From contig CALVEM010000017.1 of assembly GCA_944326605.1 (NCBI GenBank), positions 1 through 53,447 on the forward strand: 53,447 bases of DNA. Reading direction: 5' to 3'. The notes beneath the pieces were generated by a model. The model worked only from the letters and a program-made list of their open reading frames with translations. It ran no database searches and was not told where the DNA came from. Made by a program: the position numbers and the translations under genes. Positions 44,376-52,037 of this stretch are shown in pieces (the stretch's first letter is position 1; each line of letters opens with the position of its first letter). Source of the DNA: Candidatus Gastranaerophilales bacterium. GTDB taxonomy: Bacteria > Cyanobacteriota > Vampirovibrionia > Gastranaerophilales > Gastranaerophilaceae.

Positions 44376-44615
44376 TTATTTTCCTAACAGCAAGAATGCT
44401 ATAACGAATGCGTACAATGCACAAGCTTCTGATAAAGCGGCACCTAACAAGAAGAAACCGAATGCTTTACCTGCAACTTCCGGCTGTCTTGAAACTGCAT
44501 CCATCAAACCTTTTGTTGCAAAACCGATACCAAGTCCTGCGCCTACTGCGCCGAAACCGATTGCAATACCTGCACCTAAGTGTGCCATTTGTGAAATTGT
44601 AGCTGTGTCTACCAT
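44376..44615 (-). CDS. atpE: ATP synthase subunit c
   Basis: The membrane rotor subunit, 79 residues and two helices. The polar loop RQPE and the ion-binding glutamate in LSEACALYAF (about residue 62) are present. The Gln of sodium-type rings is replaced by Ile in GLGIGFATKG, and Ala follows the glutamate, so proton coupling is more likely than sodium. Confidence 0.97.
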   Translation of the reverse strand: MVDTATISQMAHLGAGIAIGFGAVGAGLGIGFATKGLMDAVSRQPEVAGKAFGFFLLGAALSEACALYAFVIAFLLLGK

Positions 44616-44653
44616 TTTTTTTCTCCTTTATTTAATACTTTTTTCTAAAGTAA

Positions 44654-45343
44654 CTAATGTTCTCCGGTTGCGGATCCTATGTATGCTATTGTCAGCATCA
44701 TAAATACGGTTGCCTGAATAAATGCAACCAGAATTTCAAACAGCATAATCGGAAGCGGAAGAAAATATGCCAGTCCGCCGAGTGCTATTGAAACCAGAAT
44801 TTCTCCTGCAAATATGTTTGCAAAAAGTCGGATTGCAAGGCTTAAAGGTCTTGTAAACATTTCCAGAAGTTCTACAAGCGCCATGACAATACCCGTAAAG
44901 CTGAGTTCATGTAAAAAGAATTTATGTCCCTTTGCACGTATACCCATAAATACGTAATATATTAAGACAATTATAGCCATTGCGGCTGTCAGATTAATAT
45001 CATTTGTCGGGGATGCAAGTTCGCCTCCGTTTTTCAGGTGAATAATTCTCAACGGAAGCTGGCCCATAAGGTTTGCAGTAACAATAAATAAAAATAGTGA
45101 TGCAACCAGAGGTACGTGCTGTCTGTTTTCATTTTCGACCATGGTATCAAGAGTTCCGTAGAAAAATTTCATAATGCCTTCAGATACAGCCTGAAGTTTC
45201 CCCGGAACCAGAGAAAGATGTCTTGTTGCCATAATCGCAAATATTATAACAACTGCCATTGCAAACCACATTGTAAATATAGTATCAAGGTTTAATGATA
45301 CAGCATGCCCTGAAATATTTAATGTGTAAACCCAATGTTCCAT
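44654..45343 (-). CDS. atpB: ATP synthase subunit a
   Basis: The stator channel subunit of Fo, 229 residues and about six helices. IRLFANIFAGEILVSI contains the essential arginine, and MALVELLEMFTRPLSLAIR precedes it. It is the first gene of the operon in this window; atpI is not upstream. GGGAGAG precedes the ATG at about 8 bp. It is divergent from birA with about 107 bp between them. Confidence 0.96.
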   Translation of the reverse strand: MEHWVYTLNISGHAVSLNLDTIFTMWFAMAVVIIFAIMATRHLSLVPGKLQAVSEGIMKFFYGTLDTMVENENRQHVPLVASLFLFIVTANLMGQLPLRIIHLKNGGELASPTNDINLTAAMAIIVLIYYVFMGIRAKGHKFFLHELSFTGIVMALVELLEMFTRPLSLAIRLFANIFAGEILVSIALGGLAYFLPLPIMLFEILVAFIQATVFMMLTIAYIGSATGEH

Positions 45344-45403
45344 ATATTTCTCTCCCTTATATTTTTAATTGTAGCTCGTAAAAAAAAAATCGCAAATTTT
45401 TTT

Positions 45404-45432
45404 TTGTTTGTCCTAAAATTGTTGTGTATTAT
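45404..45432 (+). promoter_or_regulatory. Promoter of birA
   Basis: TTGTTT, 17 bp, TATTAT, with AAAGG shortly before the ATG at 45450. Confidence 0.55.
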
Positions 45433-45449
45433 AGCGATTAAAGGTTAAA

Positions 45450-46172
45450 ATGAATATTATTTGTCTGGATAAAATCAATTCTACAAATGCTTATGCAAAA
45501 GAAAATATAGAAAAATTTCCTGATAAAACTATAATTTCAGCGGATATTCAAACAAATGGCAGGGGTAGGTTTAATAGGAATTGGGTTGACATGGGTAAAG
45601 GTAATCTTTTTATGTCAATCATTTTGAAACATTCCGACAGCTTTGAGGCTGTTTATTCAAACCTCACCCAGTATATGTCCGTTGTTCTGTGCCGTGTATT
45701 TGAAGAATACGGGCTTTTACCTGAAATAAAATGGCCTAATGATGTCTTGATTAAAGGTAAAAAAATTGCCGGCATTCTGTGTGAAGCGATTTATTCCGGC
45801 AAAATTTTTAAAGGTTTAATACTCGGAATAGGTGTAAATTTGAACGCTGATGCAGACAGACTTGCTCTTGTCAAAGATAAAGTAGTTACCGCTTTAAATA
45901 TTGAACTTTCAAGAGAATATGAAGACAAAAATTTATTTATTGAAAAACTTTTATATGAATTCTTTAAGAATTATGATAGTTTTTTATGCAACGGTTTTGC
46001 AAGTATAAAAGATGAATATATAAACAGATGTAATTTTTTAGGTAAAGAGGTTAAAGTGCAGCTGTATAACACGACGTTAGAAGGTGAAGCATTACATATA
46101 AATAATAACGGAGAACTTATATTAAAAGAGCATGATAAAGAAGTTGCAATAAGTGCCGGTGATATATTATAA
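45450..46172 (+). CDS. birA: Biotin--[acetyl-CoA carboxylase] ligase
   Basis: BirA activates biotin with ATP and attaches it to the biotin carboxyl carrier protein of acetyl-CoA carboxylase. The 240 residues have the ATP/biotin loop NGRGRFNRNW, then KWPNDVLIKGKKIAGILCE with the catalytic Lys, and GIGVNLN. There is no N-terminal DNA-binding domain, so this is the non-regulatory class. It serves the accD/accA enzyme encoded earlier in the window. Confidence 0.95.
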   Translation: MNIICLDKINSTNAYAKENIEKFPDKTIISADIQTNGRGRFNRNWVDMGKGNLFMSIILKHSDSFEAVYSNLTQYMSVVLCRVFEEYGLLPEIKWPNDVLIKGKKIAGILCEAIYSGKIFKGLILGIGVNLNADADRLALVKDKVVTALNIELSREYEDKNLFIEKLLYEFFKNYDSFLCNGFASIKDEYINRCNFLGKEVKVQLYNTTLEGEALHINNNGELILKEHDKEVAISAGDIL

Positions 46173-46196
46173 TATCAGTAAAAGTGGAGTGGAAAA

Positions 46197-46775
46197 ATGA
46201 AAAACATAGCGGTTTTAGGTTCAGCATCAGGTCAAAATTTAAAAGCAATTGCTGATTACTTTAAGGATAAAAATATTTCTGTCACGGCTGTTTCTGATAT
46301 TGAAAATTCTGATTTTTTAGAAACTGCAAAGACTTTAAATCTAAAATGGAAATTTTTGCCTTATGAGCAGAATTTTGAATATTTTTCATCGCATGATTTT
46401 GATATCATTGCTTTATCCGATTACAGACGTCAGTTAAAAAACGATGTTTTGGAGCTAGGTAAATTTATAAGTGTCCATCCGTCTCTTTTGCCTGCGTTCA
46501 AAGGTCCGGATGCAATAAACAGAGCATTTTTTGCCGGAGTTAAAGTCTCAGGGGTTACTGTTCATATAATTAATGAAGATATTGATAGCGGAAAGATTAT
46601 AGCTCAGTATCCTGTTTTAATCAGTAATTTAACTCATTATGATGAGTTTGAAAATAAAATTCATGCTCTTGAAGATCTGCTGTACCCGATAGTAATTGAG
46701 AAATTATTAAACAATCAAGTCTTTGATTTTTCTGATTTAATTCAAAATTGCGGTAGTTGCGGCGGATGTAATTAA
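46197..46775 (+). CDS. Formyltransferase-like protein with C-terminal Cys cluster
   Basis: The fold resembles glycinamide ribonucleotide formyltransferase (PurN): a Rossmann start IAVLGSASGQNLKAI, HPSLLPAFKG, SGVTVHIINEDIDSGKIIAQ. The catalytic His (H94) and Asp (D130) are kept, but the usual catalytic Asn two residues before the His is Ser (S92: ISVHPSLLP). The last eight residues form a C-x2-C-x2-C cluster (C185, C188, C191), unusual for PurN and able to bind metal. It may be an altered formyltransferase or a protein with a new substrate. It follows birA by 24 bp. Confidence 0.72.
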   Translation: MKNIAVLGSASGQNLKAIADYFKDKNISVTAVSDIENSDFLETAKTLNLKWKFLPYEQNFEYFSSHDFDIIALSDYRRQLKNDVLELGKFISVHPSLLPAFKGPDAINRAFFAGVKVSGVTVHIINEDIDSGKIIAQYPVLISNLTHYDEFENKIHALEDLLYPIVIEKLLNNQVFDFSDLIQNCGSCGGCN

Positions 46776-46984
46776 AATTTTGTCAGGTCTGAAACAGTTG
46801 TTTCTAAAGATTTTGCCAATTCTATAAGAGTATCAAGCGATGGCTTTGAAAATGCAACCTCAATTTTCCCCATAAAATTCAGGCTGATATTCATTTTGTC
46901 TGCTAATTCCTGCTGGGTTAGTCCGAGTTCTTTGCGTCTTTGTTTTATATTCTGACCAAGTTTTTTATAGAATTCAGAATTCAT
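46772..46984 (-). CDS. XRE-family helix-turn-helix regulator
   Basis: A compact 70-residue HTH_3 repressor-like protein: GQNIKQRRKELGLTQQELAD then KMNISLNFMGKIEVAFSKPS. The C-terminus is short, as in many toxin-antitoxin or phage-type repressors. It overlaps the previous gene by 4 bp tail-to-tail. Upstream is an array of four TACGTA boxes that also covers its own -10 (TATAAT at 47019-47014) and the promoter of the divergent prepilin, so autoregulation and control of the prepilin are likely. Confidence 0.87.
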   Translation of the reverse strand: MNSEFYKKLGQNIKQRRKELGLTQQELADKMNISLNFMGKIEVAFSKPSLDTLIELAKSLETTVSDLTKF

Positions 46985-47036
46985 ACGTACAGTTTATACG
47001 TAAAGTTTTATTAATTATACGTATTAATAGTACGTA
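46984..47036. promoter_or_regulatory. Operator array of four TACGTA palindromes
   Basis: TACGTA occurs at 46984, 46997, 47018 and 47031, giving spacings of 13, 21 and 13 bp, a symmetric layout around the divergent promoters. The first overlaps the XRE start codon, and the last lies 8 bp before the prepilin -10. Confidence 0.7.
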
Positions 47037-47041
47037 AAATG

Positions 47042-47050
47042 TGCTATAAT
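47042..47050 (+). promoter_or_regulatory. Extended -10 promoter of the 47074 prepilin
   Basis: TGCTATAAT is followed by GAGGA and an ATG at 47074, with a spacing that supports this start codon. Confidence 0.65.
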
Positions 47051-47073
47051 TAATTAGATAGAGGATTTGTAAT

Positions 47074-48189
47074 ATGAAAATTAAGAAGTTTACGTTGGTT
47101 GAAGGTGCTATGTACGTAGTGATAAAAGGCAGTGAAAATTTATGCAAAACTCAAGTGTTGTGTGCAGCGGCTACACAGCCCCTCACTCTAACTCTCTCCC
47201 CAAAGGGGCGAGAGGACAAAAAGAAAATATCCTCTCCCATAGGAGAGGGAGCAATCTGTCATCCCGAACTCATTTCGGGATCTCATAAGATGCTGAACCA
47301 CATAGGTCAATCCTACGTTCATGAGATGCTGAAACACGGAGGTCAATCCGACGTTCAGCATGACATAACTAATTACCCTCTCCCTCAATCCCTCCCCCGA
47401 GTGAAGGAAGCAGAGGAACTCTCTTCGCGTTTCACTCTTAACCCTTCACTGAAACGAACTTATTCACATATTAACCTATTCACTTATTCACCTTATAAAA
47501 AAACTGCATTTACTCTTGCCGAGGTCCTCATCACCCTCGGCATAATCGGAGTTGTTGCTGCAATGACAATCCCTACTGTAGTTGCAAAATATCAGCATAA
47601 GGTTCTGGAAACACAGTTTAAAAAAGCTTATTCAATCCTGTATCAACTTGTTTTGCAGGTACAAAACGATACAGGTATGCCGTTGAATGTAAAAGATTAT
47701 TCGCACGCCTATACCGGTGATAATTATAAGTTATATAACACATTAAAACCATATATAATGGCGAATTTTTGTACAACAAAAGGCTGTATAGACAGAATTG
47801 AAGTTGATGATGGCACAGGTCAAAATATGAAAGAATATAAAACATATAACAATAAGGTAAACACAAGCTCTTATTATATGGAAGGCGGAGGTTTTATTTT
47901 GCCCGATAGTATGTCTATTTATATAGAAAATTATAATGAGAAAAATCTAATGCTTTCCGTAGATGTTAACGGTGTTCAAAAGCGGCCAAACCGCTGGGGA
48001 CATGATTTGTTTATCTTTTCTATAGATAATAAAACAGGAAAATTAATTCCTAATGGAGTTGATGGAGCTTACCATGGGTCTGTTAATAGAGACACGTACT
48101 GTTCTCTGACAAGTACGAGTAAAGATAACGGACTTACCTGTTCATATTATGCATTGACTGATCCGAATTATTTCAAAAATCTTCCTTAA
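47074..48189 (+). CDS. Prepilin-type protein with repeat-derived leader
   Basis: The 371-residue frame is intact. It begins MKIKKFTLVEGAMYVV, which itself looks like a truncated prepilin start. About 130 residues follow that are encoded by dispersed repeats (LTLSPKGRE, SPIGEG, CHPELISGSH, GGQSDVQHDI). The second, complete motif is KTAFTLAEVLITLGIIGVVA, with Ala at -1 and Glu at +5. The preceding KRTYSHINLFTYSPYK is almost identical to the prepilin at 9633. The C-terminal domain has SVDVNGVQKRPNRWGHDLF, the family motif. The promoter and GAGGA support the first ATG. It could be secreted only if the long leader is tolerated, or if an internal start is used. Confidence 0.82.
   Translation: MKIKKFTLVEGAMYVVIKGSENLCKTQVLCAAATQPLTLTLSPKGREDKKKISSPIGEGAICHPELISGSHKMLNHIGQSYVHEMLKHGGQSDVQHDITNYPLPQSLPRVKEAEELSSRFTLNPSLKRTYSHINLFTYSPYKKTAFTLAEVLITLGIIGVVAAMTIPTVVAKYQHKVLETQFKKAYSILYQLVLQVQNDTGMPLNVKDYSHAYTGDNYKLYNTLKPYIMANFCTTKGCIDRIEVDDGTGQNMKEYKTYNNKVNTSSYYMEGGGFILPDSMSIYIENYNEKNLMLSVDVNGVQKRPNRWGHDLFIFSIDNKTGKLIPNGVDGAYHGSVNRDTYCSLTSTSKDNGLTCSYYALTDPNYFKNLP
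47170..47364. repeat. Dispersed repeats within prepilin leader
   Basis: A CCTCACTCTAACTCTCTCCC unit, its CCTCTCCCATAGGAGAGGG relative, and the composite family C unit at 47258-47364 (CATCCCGAACTCATTTCGGG ... CAGCATGACAT). All are read in one open frame. Confidence 0.75.
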
Positions 48190-48233
48190 ATTTATAGACT
48201 GATATTAAGTTTTATAGTATAATTAACATGTAA

Positions 48234-48251
48234 AAGAGGGGTTATGTCATG
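48234..48251 (+). promoter_or_regulatory. Ribosome site deciding glgC start
   Basis: AGAGGGG is followed by two nearby ATG codons in different frames (48244 and 48249). Only 48249 opens the long frame. Confidence 0.5.
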
Positions 48252-49484
48252 TCTATTGATGATACGTTAGTAATGATTTTAGCAGGCGGTGAAGGTAAAA
48301 GGCTTTTCCCTTTGACTAAAGACAGAGCCAAACCTGCTGTGCCGTTCGGCGGCAGATACAGAATTATAGATTTTGTATTGAATAATTTTATTAATTCAGG
48401 ATTTTTCAAGATAAAGGTTTTGACCCAGTATAAATCTGATTCGTTAAATAAACACATTACCCGCGGCTGGGCGTTGTCGCCTTTCTTAAACCAGTATGTA
48501 GATCTCGCACCTGCGCAGATGAGAACCGGCTCTGATTGGTATCTTGGAACTGCTGATGCTATATATCAGAATGTATTTCATATAACTGATGAAGATCCTG
48601 ATTATGTTTGCATATTCGGCGGAGACCATATTTATAAAATGGATGTTTCGCAGATGCTTGATTTTCACAAAGAAAAAGAGGCTGACTTATCTATATCGGC
48701 AATTCCTATTCCTATTGAAGAAGCACATGAGTTTGGGATTATAGAAGTCGATGATGATTGGAAGCTTGTTAATTTTGTTGAAAAACCGAAAGAAAAGCCT
48801 AAATCAATACCTGGTAATCCTGATATGTGTCTTGCTTCTATGGGAAATTATATTTTTAATAAAGATGTGCTTTTGAATGCTTTAAATGAAGATGAACAAA
48901 TTAAAGAATCAAGCCATGATTTTGGTAAAAATGTTATTCCTATGCTATTAAAAGAAGGAAAAAAGATATATATTTATAACTTTAACGATAATTCTTTCCC
49001 CGGAATGACCGATACAGAACGCGGTTACTGGAGAGATGTAGGAAGCATTGATGCTTACTGGCAGGCGAACATGGATTTGTTAGCTTATGATCCTGAATTA
49101 AATTTATATTCTCAGGATTGGCCCCTAAGAACTTTCAATTACAACTATCCGCCGGCAAAATTTATCTGGGAAGAAGGCGAGCGTGTCGGCATGGCAACTA
49201 ACTCAATGGTATCGGAAGGATGTATTGTTTCCGGTGCAGGTTTGTCGCGCTGTGTACTTTCACCTAAAGTAAAGGTAAACAGTTATTCGCAAATTTCAGA
49301 AAGCATTTTGATGGAAAATGTTGAAATCGGGCGGCATTCAAAGATTAAACGTGCAATTATTGATAAAAATGTTATTGTACCGCCGCATTCCAGAATAGGG
49401 TTTAACAGAGAAGAAGACATAAATCGGGGATTTCATGTTTCACCGGGAGGCGTAACGGTAGTTCCTAAAGGTGCAAAACTTTAG
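48249..49484 (+). CDS. glgC: Glucose-1-phosphate adenylyltransferase
   Basis: GlgC makes ADP-glucose from glucose-1-phosphate and ATP, the committed step of bacterial glycogen synthesis. The 411 residues carry LAGGEGKRLFPLTKDRAKPA near the N-terminus, GTADAIYQN, the FGGDHIYKMD loop, the GIIEVDDDW segment and VEKPKEKP. The C-terminal left-handed helix domain has hexapeptide-like repeats. The enzyme is probably allosterically controlled as in other bacteria. No other glg gene is in the window. Confidence 0.97.
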   Translation: MSIDDTLVMILAGGEGKRLFPLTKDRAKPAVPFGGRYRIIDFVLNNFINSGFFKIKVLTQYKSDSLNKHITRGWALSPFLNQYVDLAPAQMRTGSDWYLGTADAIYQNVFHITDEDPDYVCIFGGDHIYKMDVSQMLDFHKEKEADLSISAIPIPIEEAHEFGIIEVDDDWKLVNFVEKPKEKPKSIPGNPDMCLASMGNYIFNKDVLLNALNEDEQIKESSHDFGKNVIPMLLKEGKKIYIYNFNDNSFPGMTDTERGYWRDVGSIDAYWQANMDLLAYDPELNLYSQDWPLRTFNYNYPPAKFIWEEGERVGMATNSMVSEGCIVSGAGLSRCVLSPKVKVNSYSQISESILMENVEIGRHSKIKRAIIDKNVIVPPHSRIGFNREEDINRGFHVSPGGVTVVPKGAKL

Positions 49485-49528
49485 GGTAGAAATTTTAATA
49501 TCTTTGATTTATTATACTGTAGCTAATG

Positions 49529-49556
49529 TAAATCTTTTTTAATATATAAGATTTTT
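49529..49556 (+). terminator. Weak terminator after glgC
   Basis: AAATCTT / AAGATTT with an AT-rich loop and TT tail, about 45 bp past the stop. Confidence 0.35.
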
Positions 49557-49602
49557 CAGGCAATTTTACTCCTTCATTATCTTTATAGACTTGGGTAGAA
49601 AT

Positions 49603-50181
49603 ATGGCATTATACAGTATAAAATCATCTATTTTGAATGCCCCGTTATATCAAGGTGCGCTAAATTCCATGCGTTCAATCAAACAAAAAGGATTGAACAT
49701 ACTACCTAATGCGAACTTCTCTGATGAAAAATTTTTATATTATTTAAATTATATCGGCAAAAATTTTTCTTCTGATAAACAGCGCTTAGCGCTTGGTGTT
49801 ACGGCTCTGGCTACCCAGCCGTTTATTGATGCACATAATAAAAGAGTAGATGAAAAAACCCGTAAAGTTTCTGTTGCAAGAACAGTCGCTAAAATTATTG
49901 CAGGAACTCTTACCGGATTTTTAATACGTTACGGCTGTATTAAATCTATCAAAGCTTTTTCTCAAATCCCCGGTAAAGGTGTTGCAAAGTATAAAACGAT
50001 TTTTACCCCTAAAGGTGTCACTGATAATACGACTGATGCTTTTGAGCAGTATAGAAATGCTATGGGTACCGTTGTAGCTCTCGGAGTTATGGTATTTACA
50101 AACTTTTTAATAGATGCACCTCTTACAAAATTTTTAACAAATACGTTTGTAAAACATCAGGAACTGGAGGATAAGAAATAA
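49603..50181 (+). CDS. Uncharacterised membrane-associated protein A
   Basis: I do not recognise the family. From the ATG at 49603 the protein has 192 residues. Alpha-helical segments include LALGVTALATQPFIDAHNKR and VAKIIAGTLTGFLIRYGC, and there is a hydrophobic helix near VALGVMVFTNFLIDAPL. There is no signal peptide. A TTG 12 bp upstream could be an alternative start. The stop overlaps the start of the next gene by one base, so the pair is translated together. Confidence 0.75.
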   Translation: MALYSIKSSILNAPLYQGALNSMRSIKQKGLNILPNANFSDEKFLYYLNYIGKNFSSDKQRLALGVTALATQPFIDAHNKRVDEKTRKVSVARTVAKIIAGTLTGFLIRYGCIKSIKAFSQIPGKGVAKYKTIFTPKGVTDNTTDAFEQYRNAMGTVVALGVMVFTNFLIDAPLTKFLTNTFVKHQELEDKK

Positions 50182-50807
50182 TGGCTAACTTATTCTCTAA
50201 TTTTAAAAATATGATGTATAAAAACTATGGTGAAAATCCGGGGACTATGCTTGTTCATACAGGTGTTTTAGGCTGGATTTTGTCAGCTATGGCACAGGTA
50301 AGCGCAGTAGTTTTTAATGACAAAATTTCAAAGGAGCAGAAGTCATTTTTAATCCCGCAGGAAATAGCTGATGCCGCAATAAATATTATTTCTTTTTATG
50401 TAATTACGAGTTCTTTTAAAAATCTTGCTTCAAAGCTTGTTTCTACCGGCAAGTTATCTACGATTAAAATAAAAAATTATATAAATTCTAAAGTAAAAAA
50501 TCCATCTGAATATATAGGGAATTTAAATACAAATATTGAAAAAGATTTTCCGGAATTAAAAGGCGACTATAAAGCCTTTAAAAACGGCGTTGATGTGGTG
50601 GCAAGTACTGTTGGATCTATAATTTCTTGTAATATTGTTACACCTGTTTTGAGAAATGAATATGCTGCGCAGAAGCAGAGAGAAGCAATAGCCCGCATGC
50701 ACGGTCAGGATAAAAAAAATGAAATTCCTAAAACTGATAAAATTTCGATGGATTCATACATAAAAATGGCTTCAATGAAATATCCTTCCGGAAGTTTAAA
50801 AGTATAG
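50181..50807 (+). CDS. Uncharacterised membrane-associated protein B
   Basis: The 208-residue partner of the previous protein. Hydrophobic segments include TGVLGWILSAMAQVSAVVF and AAINIISFYVITSSF, and a C-terminal basic/acidic tail follows VVASTVGSIISCNIVTPVL. It begins MANLFSNFKNMMYKNYG and shares the mixed helical, Gly/Ala-rich style of its neighbour, but clear sequence similarity is limited. The gene ends overlapping the convergent anti-sigma gene by 12 bp. Confidence 0.75.
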   Translation: MANLFSNFKNMMYKNYGENPGTMLVHTGVLGWILSAMAQVSAVVFNDKISKEQKSFLIPQEIADAAINIISFYVITSSFKNLASKLVSTGKLSTIKIKNYINSKVKNPSEYIGNLNTNIEKDFPELKGDYKAFKNGVDVVASTVGSIISCNIVTPVLRNEYAAQKQREAIARMHGQDKKNEIPKTDKISMDSYIKMASMKYPSGSLKV

Positions 50808-51332
50808 TACGCTTATAACACCTGCAACTATACATGTAATCATTGCAAAAAAGCTTATAACAAGAGTAAAAAACGGATCCACTGTTTTATCTTTTATGTC
50901 TTCATTTTCAAGTTCGCAGATGATACTTCTTGAGTAGTCATTTTTTAAATCATTCTTTGTTTTTTCAAAAGATGAATGAAGAAGTTTTTTAAATATGTAT
51001 ATATTTTCCAAATCCTGTCTGGCAAGCGGGTTTGATATTGCAATTTTTTTTATTTTAATGTTGTCAAAGTCATTCAATTCATTATCTATGTATGCAGAAA
51101 GATTATTTTTAAAATCTTGATATTGTTTTGTAACGTACGGATTTTCAAATTCTCTGTTTTGATGATCAACAAATTTATTTAACATGTTTTTCATTTTTAA
51201 GTATTTTCCCATGCATTCAGGGCAGGATTCGAGATGCCGTCTTACATATTCGGACAGTTTTTCACTTAGTTTATTTTCAGTATAAAAACTTAAAAGTGCG
51301 CTTACCTGTTCACAAGTCAGTTGATTTTGCAT
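50796..51332 (-). CDS. Zinc-finger anti-sigma factor
   Basis: The 178-residue protein has an N-terminal zinc anti-sigma (ZAS) domain with the H-x3-C-x2-C motif (H33, C37, C40 in RRHLESCPEC), helped by C7. The C-terminus is a single membrane helix, VISFFAMITCIVAGVISVL. Such factors hold an ECF sigma factor at the membrane until a signal arrives. It lies 12 bp after the sigma gene, as expected for such a pair. The middle part has no recognised sensor domain; the helix would place only a short tail outside. Confidence 0.9.
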   Translation of the reverse strand: MQNQLTCEQVSALLSFYTENKLSEKLSEYVRRHLESCPECMGKYLKMKNMLNKFVDHQNREFENPYVTKQYQDFKNNLSAYIDNELNDFDNIKIKKIAISNPLARQDLENIYIFKKLLHSSFEKTKNDLKNDYSRSIICELENEDIKDKTVDPFFTLVISFFAMITCIVAGVISVLYF

Positions 51333-51344
51333 AAATTTTCTCCT

Positions 51345-51938
51345 TTATATATAAGCTTTTAGATCTTCCTGTAATTTACCTCTTGCGCGTGCAATTCTTG
51401 ATTTTACCGTCCCGACGCTTGAATGGGTTGCCTCTGCTATTTCCTCATAACTTAATCCTTGAAATTCTCTCAAAATAATGGCAACCCTGAATTGCTCAGG
51501 TAATGAGAGTATTGCATTTTTAATTATTTTTTCTAATTCTGAAGAAATACATTTTTCCGGCGGTTTACATTTTTTATCGAGAAGCTGCAATTTAATAGGC
51601 GGGCTGTCTTCTGTTTCTTCGTCAAGAGATACAGTGTCCGCCTTTTTTTGAGCCTTTCTTAATTCATCATAAAAAAGGTTTGTAATAATCTGATTTAGCC
51701 AGCTTTTAAAAAGTTTTGGGTTTTTAAGATTTTGTATGTTTTTTGCTACACGTAAAAGAGCTTCCTGGGTCAGGTCAGCGACATTTTCCTGTTTTTTGCA
51801 AAGATATGAAAATGCTGCAAAAACATTTTTTTGTTCTCTTTTTATTAATTCTTCCAGCGCCTTAAAATCGTTTTGCTGAGATAGAACAACAAGTTCTTCC
51901 AAAGGCATTTTCTTGTATTGCATTTTATTGCCTGACAT
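51345..51938 (-). CDS. ECF-type RNA polymerase sigma factor
   Basis: The 197-residue protein has region 2 (VADLTQEALLRVAKNIQNLK, LFKSWLNQIITNLFYDELR) and region 4 (LSLPEQFRVAIILREFQGLS then YEEIAEATHSSVGTVKSRIA). It directs polymerase to a specific regulon and is held by the anti-sigma factor next to it. AAGGAG lies 7 bp before the ATG but inside a possible 7-bp hairpin (51947-51967), which could reduce translation. No target promoter was identified. Confidence 0.93.
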   Translation of the reverse strand: MSGNKMQYKKMPLEELVVLSQQNDFKALEELIKREQKNVFAAFSYLCKKQENVADLTQEALLRVAKNIQNLKNPKLFKSWLNQIITNLFYDELRKAQKKADTVSLDEETEDSPPIKLQLLDKKCKPPEKCISSELEKIIKNAILSLPEQFRVAIILREFQGLSYEEIAEATHSSVGTVKSRIARARGKLQEDLKAYI

Positions 51939-51946
51939 AAAACTTC

Positions 51947-51967
51947 TCCTTACATCTATAGTAAGGA
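51947..51967 (-). promoter_or_regulatory. Hairpin covering the sigma gene's ribosome site
   Basis: TCCTTAC / GTAAGGA (7 bp, 7-nt loop). The Shine-Dalgarno AAGGAG is inside the 3' arm. If the promoter lies inside this stretch (TACTAT) the hairpin would not form in RNA. Confidence 0.4.
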
Positions 51968-52037
51968 ATTTTTATCAGGAAATACTCATTCGTTGATACA
52001 TAGCCGACAGGTTATATTTTTTTTATAAAAATTATAA

